DNA from: Macrobrachium rosenbergii
Lineage: Eukaryota > Arthropoda > Malacostraca > Decapoda > Palaemonidae
Length of the DNA stretch: 64,000 nt
NCBI RefSeq assembly: GCF_040412425.1
Contig: NC_089783.1
Span: 43,544,125-43,608,124 of the forward strand
Direction of reading: 5' to 3'
This document shows, piece after piece, positions 62,101 to 64,000 of the stretch; position 1 is the first letter of the stretch; every line of letters starts with the position of its first letter. The notes under the pieces are model-generated. The model did no database searches, was not told the DNA's origin, and saw nothing but the letters and a program-made list of their open reading frames with translations. A program made the position numbers and the translations under genes.

Positions 62101-64000
62101 TCAAGAAGTTGTACAACGACCTTAAAGTTGTTTTTTCAAATCTTATATTGCGAACCCATGCTTCCTCACATGTGCAGTTTCTCTTATTTTATATTATATC
62201 ACTTCGACCTGGACTTTTACCATTTTTTGCAGATTTTCTAATTAATAACAAGTTTAAAGACATCAATACCTCAGTATGTATACGGAAGAATGCTATGGCC
62301 TACATTGGTAGTCTGCTTGCTAGAGGAAACCACATTACTCTTCTAGATGTACATGCGTGTTTAGAATCTATAAGGGATTGGTGCAACGAATACCTAGATG
62401 CTCAGGTATGTATAATTATGATAATTTAATAGTCAGGTCAGATTTTTGGGATATTTTCCTGTAAATACATTGGATGCTACCTTATTCTTGTCTTTAGGAA
62501 GGGGCATTACATTTCATATGTGTGATCTCAAGAGAAGGCTCAGACGTATAATACTGTAGTTATTTAATTTTTCATAACTCTTCTAAATGACAGTAATCTG
62601 GTTTAAGCTGTATACAGTAATTTTAATTTGTTCTTACTTGAATACAAACCATTAGTCTTTACATGGGAATTACCTTCAGCGCAAGCTGGAGCGGGTTATT
62701 CTACACAACAAGGTTGTCCGGTAGTTGCACTACCGATGGAAGAGGCAAGAGGTACCCTCACCACCTCCTTTCTCAAAACTTACTTTTTTCAAAACTAAAT
62801 ACTTATTTCTCCAAGAAGACTGAAGCAAATTCAATGAAACTTATAAGTCATCGGGAAAATAATTTTGAGCGCAAATTTTTTTTGCATGTTATTTTTGAAA
62901 AGTGATGCCATAAATTTTTTTCAACTGCATATAAATGAACTTAGAGGTTGAATTTCTAAATTTCCCCTTGAGAGAATTTTCTTTATTAGTTGTAGAATAA
63001 GTGGTGAAAATTTGAGACGAATCCCTTCAGTCATGAGGGAGAAACAGTTATTTACTTTATAATGGGGCCTTATGGCGTAGGCGCTTAAAGCATTATTGTT
63101 TTAGATATGTGTCACTAAGTATAACATTGGAATCTTAATAGGCTATGGCACTTCTATTACTGCATCTCACAAAGTGCCTCTCATTCTTCTTGTTTGTGGT
63201 GAGTAAGCCAGCCAATGATTTGTCTTAGGCTGATTGTGGTCTTTATAACCTACAGGCTGTATTCCAGGCGTTAGTATTTCAGTACTACAGCCCTTTCTTT
63301 CATACATATAAATCAGTCTGGTACTATATGATTGTGAATTTTTTTCAGGAAAGATTGCCAGATTGGAATTATGAGGATGATTGTAAATTTTTTTTTTCAG
63401 GAAAGATTGCCAGAACGGAATTATGAGGACTTGATGCTTCATGGTGCTTTTTATTCTGCTTGCCAAACAATGTTTTATGTTTTCACCTTTAGATATAAAC
63501 AGTATACCGAAAGTAAAAAGGGTAAGCACAGGTCACTGCAAAAAGCAGATGGTGCTATTGATGAAAAGATATTTGTTAATATATTGTATTTAGTGTATGT
63601 TTTGTGATAAACAGTATAAGAAAGTAATCCCTGTGAATAACATGGAAATCAGACAAATTAGGGTGAGGCATACCTTCCTGCCCTGTTAGGTGAATGTAAA
63701 TACTGTATCATTAATGAATTGATGTCACTGATTGTAATTCTTCTTTTTCAGCACTGTCTCTTGCAAGAAGCCTCAACTTTGATAGAATTATTCATAGTAA
63801 ATTAAATCCCTGAATGTTTGTGCTCCAGCTGTTGTAAACAACTTTGCAGCAGTGGCTCACCATTTTCAGGTTGTCTACTGTTATTCGGTTATTGAAAATA
63901 ACAAACGTCTCCAAATCCCAGTTGCTAGAGTTGACGAATACTTAGAACCAGTCACAGTACTTGAATCATTTTTCCCATTCGACCCTTACTTACTGAACAG
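41343..64000 (+). CDS. RRN3: RNA polymerase I initiation factor RRN3/TIF-IA with an N-terminal double zinc-finger extension; 3' end beyond the window
   Basis: Coding exons: 41343-41559, 50714-50939, 54380-54635, 56473-56599, 58270-58390, 59922-60074, 61499-61601, 61746-62405, 63401-63521 and 63752-64000. Phases join without conflict for 681 codons to 63810, where a one-base frameshift produces TGA. The next frame then continues the family sequence to the window edge. RRN3 bridges RNA polymerase I and SL1/core factor at the rDNA promoter and is a HEAT-repeat protein. Diagnostic stretches are the V-x6-YKRTG...FEEIF segment of exon 3, the acidic Ser/Asp cluster MDSSDDED (exon 7), LRTHASSHVQF and AYIGSLLARG (exon 8), MLHGAFYSACQ (exon 9), RSLNFDRIIHSKLNP and ESFFPFDP (exon 10). 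Unlike the human protein (about 650 aa), about 120-150 residues with zinc-finger motifs precede the conserved region, and exon 8 has about 47 extra residues. Confidence 0.92.
43472..43786. mobile_element. 315-bp pogo/Tigger-type MITE inserted in the DIRS-like recombinase
   Basis: The TA target duplication lies at 43470-43471 and 43787-43788. The ends are CAGTAAACCCC and GGGGGTTTACTG, with further inverted similarity around ATTCGCGG. It interrupts the recombinase-like frame, which resumes on the far side. Confidence 0.88.
44037..45781 (-). mobile_element. pogo/Tigger-like element with duplicated right end
   Basis: Begins CAGGTATTCCCC after TA and ends ...CACTACCTG at 45493 before TA. The terminal part recurs, diverged, to a second CACTACCTG at 45781. 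The minus strand around 45040-44920 holds a helix-turn-helix-like K-LQVVADAEE fragment. A closely related, oppositely oriented copy lies at about 52.2-53.4 kb. Stops and deletions make it nonautonomous. Confidence 0.75.
46040..47577. mobile_element. 1.5-kb element sharing the CAGTAAACCCC terminal family
   Basis: Starts CAGTAAACCCCCCATATTTGC after TA and ends CGAATATGGGGTTTAGTG before TA. The interior has no protein but holds (AG)n runs at 46467-46490 and 46758-46784, a 66-bp tandem duplication at 46571-46702 and (TTA)n at 47050-47101. Confidence 0.7.
47671..49079 (+). other. RRN3 intron 1 remainder with element debris
   Basis: A further fragment similar to the CAGTAAACCCC family lies at about 47745-47935. 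The rest is unrecognised. A simple CCT-rich stretch lies at 48415-48500. Confidence 0.45.
49080..49960 (-). mobile_element. remnant of a Tigger-like transposase, antisense in RRN3 intron 1
   Basis: The minus strand near 49530-49430 reads NIVNSIWNISGVQDEVTQ, a stop, then CMNGICKKIM. This fits the part of pogo/Tigger transposases after the catalytic domain. Many stops and frameshifts; no ends fixed. Confidence 0.5.
50714..50939 (+). CDS. RRN3: RRN3 coding exon 2: zinc-finger module 2 and basic linker
   Basis: Residues 74-147. C79-x3-C83, then HFHCPFC (94-100) and HIEGH (113-117): C-x2-C-x12-H-x3-H is a canonical C2H2 spacing. A Lys/Arg/Pro-rich tail ending TRREVQFYDEIS resembles the KTVRF region near the N terminus of vertebrate RRN3. 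This places finger and RRN3-type sequence in one exon. Confidence 0.85.
51530..51816 (+). mobile_element. tRNA-derived SINE, near full length, in RRN3 intron 2
   Basis: An A box-like TGGGTGAGTCGGTAGAGC (about 51543-51560) and a B box-like GAGTTCGATTCC (51585-51596) are correctly spaced for an internal Pol III promoter. A non-tRNA body follows, ending CTAAGGTATACTTAACTT and a T run. The body recurs at 19258-19396. No tRNA cloverleaf extends past the head. Confidence 0.88.
52180..53340 (+). mobile_element. internally deleted pogo/Tigger-like element with transposase remnants, RRN3 intron 2
   Basis: The + strand at about 52820-52925 encodes KLRLQVVAEAEETRF (N-terminal DNA-binding region) and then MKFP. 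52905-53050 encodes MDEIPLNFDMPSDSTVNKNG and, after a frame change, IKTTGHERTHFTVVF, the DDE-domain start of pogo/Tigger transposases. It is the inverted relative of 44.04-45.78 kb; the GCCGAATCGGATAACAAC region (52648) pairs with its mirror near 45155. Confidence 0.8.
54380..54635 (+). CDS. RRN3: RRN3 exon 3
   Basis: 85 codons, residues 149-233, plus the completing base of codon 148; ends in phase 0. VCQVVSEYKRTGISKVFEEI, then WITGMTECVKLLDRKADKI, aligns by pattern with the start of the RRN3 HEAT region (V-x-x-V-x3-YK, then W-x9-L). The donor is GTAAGT. Confidence 0.9.
54636..56472 (+). other. RRN3 intron 3
   Basis: The less AT-rich part at 55090-56250 has long but broken frames on both strands. 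It is probably an old element, which I could not identify. Confidence 0.4.
56473..56599 (+). CDS. RRN3: RRN3 exon 4
   Basis: Residues 234-275. NATYNFIRTLVAQHNYYAH and then ILFQHLVP correspond to the helix pair ending in HFVP of the vertebrate protein. It follows an unusually long T-tract acceptor (T at about 56457-56469, then CAG at 56470-56472). Confidence 0.9.
57037..58191 (-). mobile_element. Tigger-like element in RRN3 intron 4
   Basis: Left end CAGTCATACCTCAGTTAA follows TA. The right end carries the mirror GTTAACCAAGGTATTATTTTACTA. The minus strand at 57840-57700 encodes GLEVSDADIWLVEEHNSELT and then NEELQDLLRKQQQ, the acidic C-terminal tail typical of Tigger transposases. A 44-bp tandem duplication lies at 57231-57318. 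Confidence 0.75.
58270..58390 (+). CDS. RRN3: RRN3 exon 5
   Basis: Residues 277-315. It contains a short acidic linker (IEEKHQDDLL) and then VYNRVICAIIMINSDIPM, with Met split across the intron. The acceptor is TTTCAACAG and the donor is GTAAGT. Confidence 0.88.
58684..58825. repeat. tandem duplication of about 70 bp in RRN3 intron 5
   Basis: GACTTGAGATAG, ACTGTTGAGGAGAGAAG and AGAGACAGTA recur once in the same order. Confidence 0.8.
59922..60074 (+). CDS. RRN3: RRN3 exon 6
   Basis: Residues 317-366. VPYFQAHVHKHAVYTRNLL and LASYLPHLRLSVLEVIIA match the conserved HEAT helices in which the vertebrate protein has LRISVYFPTLRHEILELII. The donor is GTAAGT. Confidence 0.92.
60312..60508. repeat. 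minisatellite of about 43 bp in RRN3 intron 6
   Basis: Four to five diverged copies of a unit with TTTTTGGTAGATGCTG and TCCTCCAAGAATGAACTA. Confidence 0.88.
61499..61601 (+). CDS. RRN3: RRN3 exon 7: acidic Ser/Asp segment
   Basis: Residues 368-401. MITIDVHAPRSEL is followed by about 20 mostly acidic residues with MDSSDDEDVFDM. Such Ser-rich acidic loops are phosphorylated in characterised TIF-IA proteins; phosphorylation here is an inference. The intron that follows is only 144 bp. Confidence 0.9.
61746..62405 (+). CDS. RRN3: RRN3 exon 8: central HEAT repeats
   Basis: 220 codons, phase 0 to 0, residues 402-621. Conserved LDVLMSIMLQYVHDV, VVFSNLILRTHASSHVQF, CIRKNAMAYIGSLLARGN and SIRDWCNEYLDAQ. 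Between VHDV and the LYNDL helix lie 61 residues, rich in Glu, Cys and Lys, where the human protein has about 14. This is a lineage insertion in a surface loop. Confidence 0.95.
62640..62800 (+). repeat. possible DIRS-like terminal repeat fragment in RRN3 intron 8
   Basis: ACAAACCATTAGTCTTTACATGGG followed by AGCGCAAGCTGGAGCGG resembles in layout the ends of the DIRS-like element at 26.6 kb (AACAAACCTGAGGTCTTAGC ... GCGCCAGCTGG). Similarity of plan only. Confidence 0.3.
63330..63400 (+). promoter_or_regulatory. tandemly duplicated 3' splice site before RRN3 exon 9
   Basis: TTTTTTTCAGGAAAGATTGCCAG occurs at about 63339-63361 and again at 63391-63413. The following GGAATTATGAGGA is also repeated. 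The repeat covers the polypyrimidine tract, the AG and the first part of the exon, with a period of 52 bp. Confidence 0.93.
63401..63521 (+). CDS. RRN3: RRN3 exon 9
   Basis: Residues 622-661. MLHGAFYSACQTMFYVFTFR is among the most conserved stretches of the family. I chose the second of two tandem acceptors (AG at 63399-63400). The first (AG at 63347-63348) adds 52 nt, shifts the frame and meets a stop. Confidence 0.93.
63752..64000 (+). CDS. RRN3: RRN3 exon 10 with one-base frameshift; runs off the window
   Basis: Frame 1 reads RSLNFDRIIHSKLNP (to 63810) and then TGA. Reading from 63810 in the next frame gives LNVCAPAVVNNFAAVAHHF, CYSVIENNKR and ESFFPFDPYLLN to the edge. All of these match the family without a gap, so a single C is missing at the CCC run 63808-63810. 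This is either a homopolymer sequencing error or a genuine inactivating deletion. Confidence 0.88.

Noticed and set aside
63349..63400. Extra RRN3 coding sequence from the upstream acceptor
   Set aside because: 52 nt shifts the frame and reaches a stop; the second acceptor restores the conserved protein.

Overview
This is animal nuclear DNA. It is intron-rich, with GT-AG splice sites, and carries two conserved metazoan housekeeping genes on the + strand in a matrix of transposon debris, foldback repeats and very long TA, CT/GA and CA microsatellites. The repeat mix (DIRS-type tyrosine-recombinase retroelements, Penelope-like elements, a tRNA-derived SINE, pogo/Tigger-type DNA elements, TTAGG-like words) suggests an arthropod, most likely a decapod crustacean. 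The species is an inference and cannot be fixed from this window.

Layout. 1-17.9 kb holds no recognisable cellular gene. It contains a CpG-rich CCAAT-box stretch at 1.1-1.6 kb, a hAT-type MITE, two Penelope-like fragments facing away from each other (4.25-6.05 kb), a 33-bp minisatellite, three large inverted repeats with TA tracts at or near their loops (7.9-11.5 kb), a 30-bp minisatellite (12.1-12.7 kb) and a foldback interspersed repeat (15.8-16.2 kb). 18.28-32.14 kb is a complete nine-exon ferredoxin/adrenodoxin reductase gene (FDXR). The spliced coding sequence is 1452 nt (483 aa) with all exon phases compatible. Its introns carry a 5'-truncated SINE, a foldback with arms of about 300 bp, and an antisense DIRS-like element. 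32.1-41.3 kb is intergenic or 5' flank with microsatellites, a small MITE and many TTAGG-like words. 41.34-64.00 kb is the RNA polymerase I initiation factor RRN3/TIF-IA, running off the right edge. Ten coding exons were assembled.

The main oddities are in RRN3. The first two coding exons add two cysteine/histidine zinc-finger modules to its N terminus. One exon has a tandemly duplicated 3' splice site. The last exon has a one-base frameshift in highly conserved sequence, which could be an assembly error or a real lesion. RRN3 intron 1 (9.2 kb) is a nest of pogo/Tigger-like elements inserted into a DIRS-like element.

The two genes do unrelated jobs: mitochondrial electron transfer to ferredoxin, and Pol I transcription start. 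Nothing suggests joint regulation. I found no CRISPR array, rRNA gene or free-standing tRNA gene. I do not see a new multigene system; the best candidate for novelty is the zinc-finger/RRN3 fusion.
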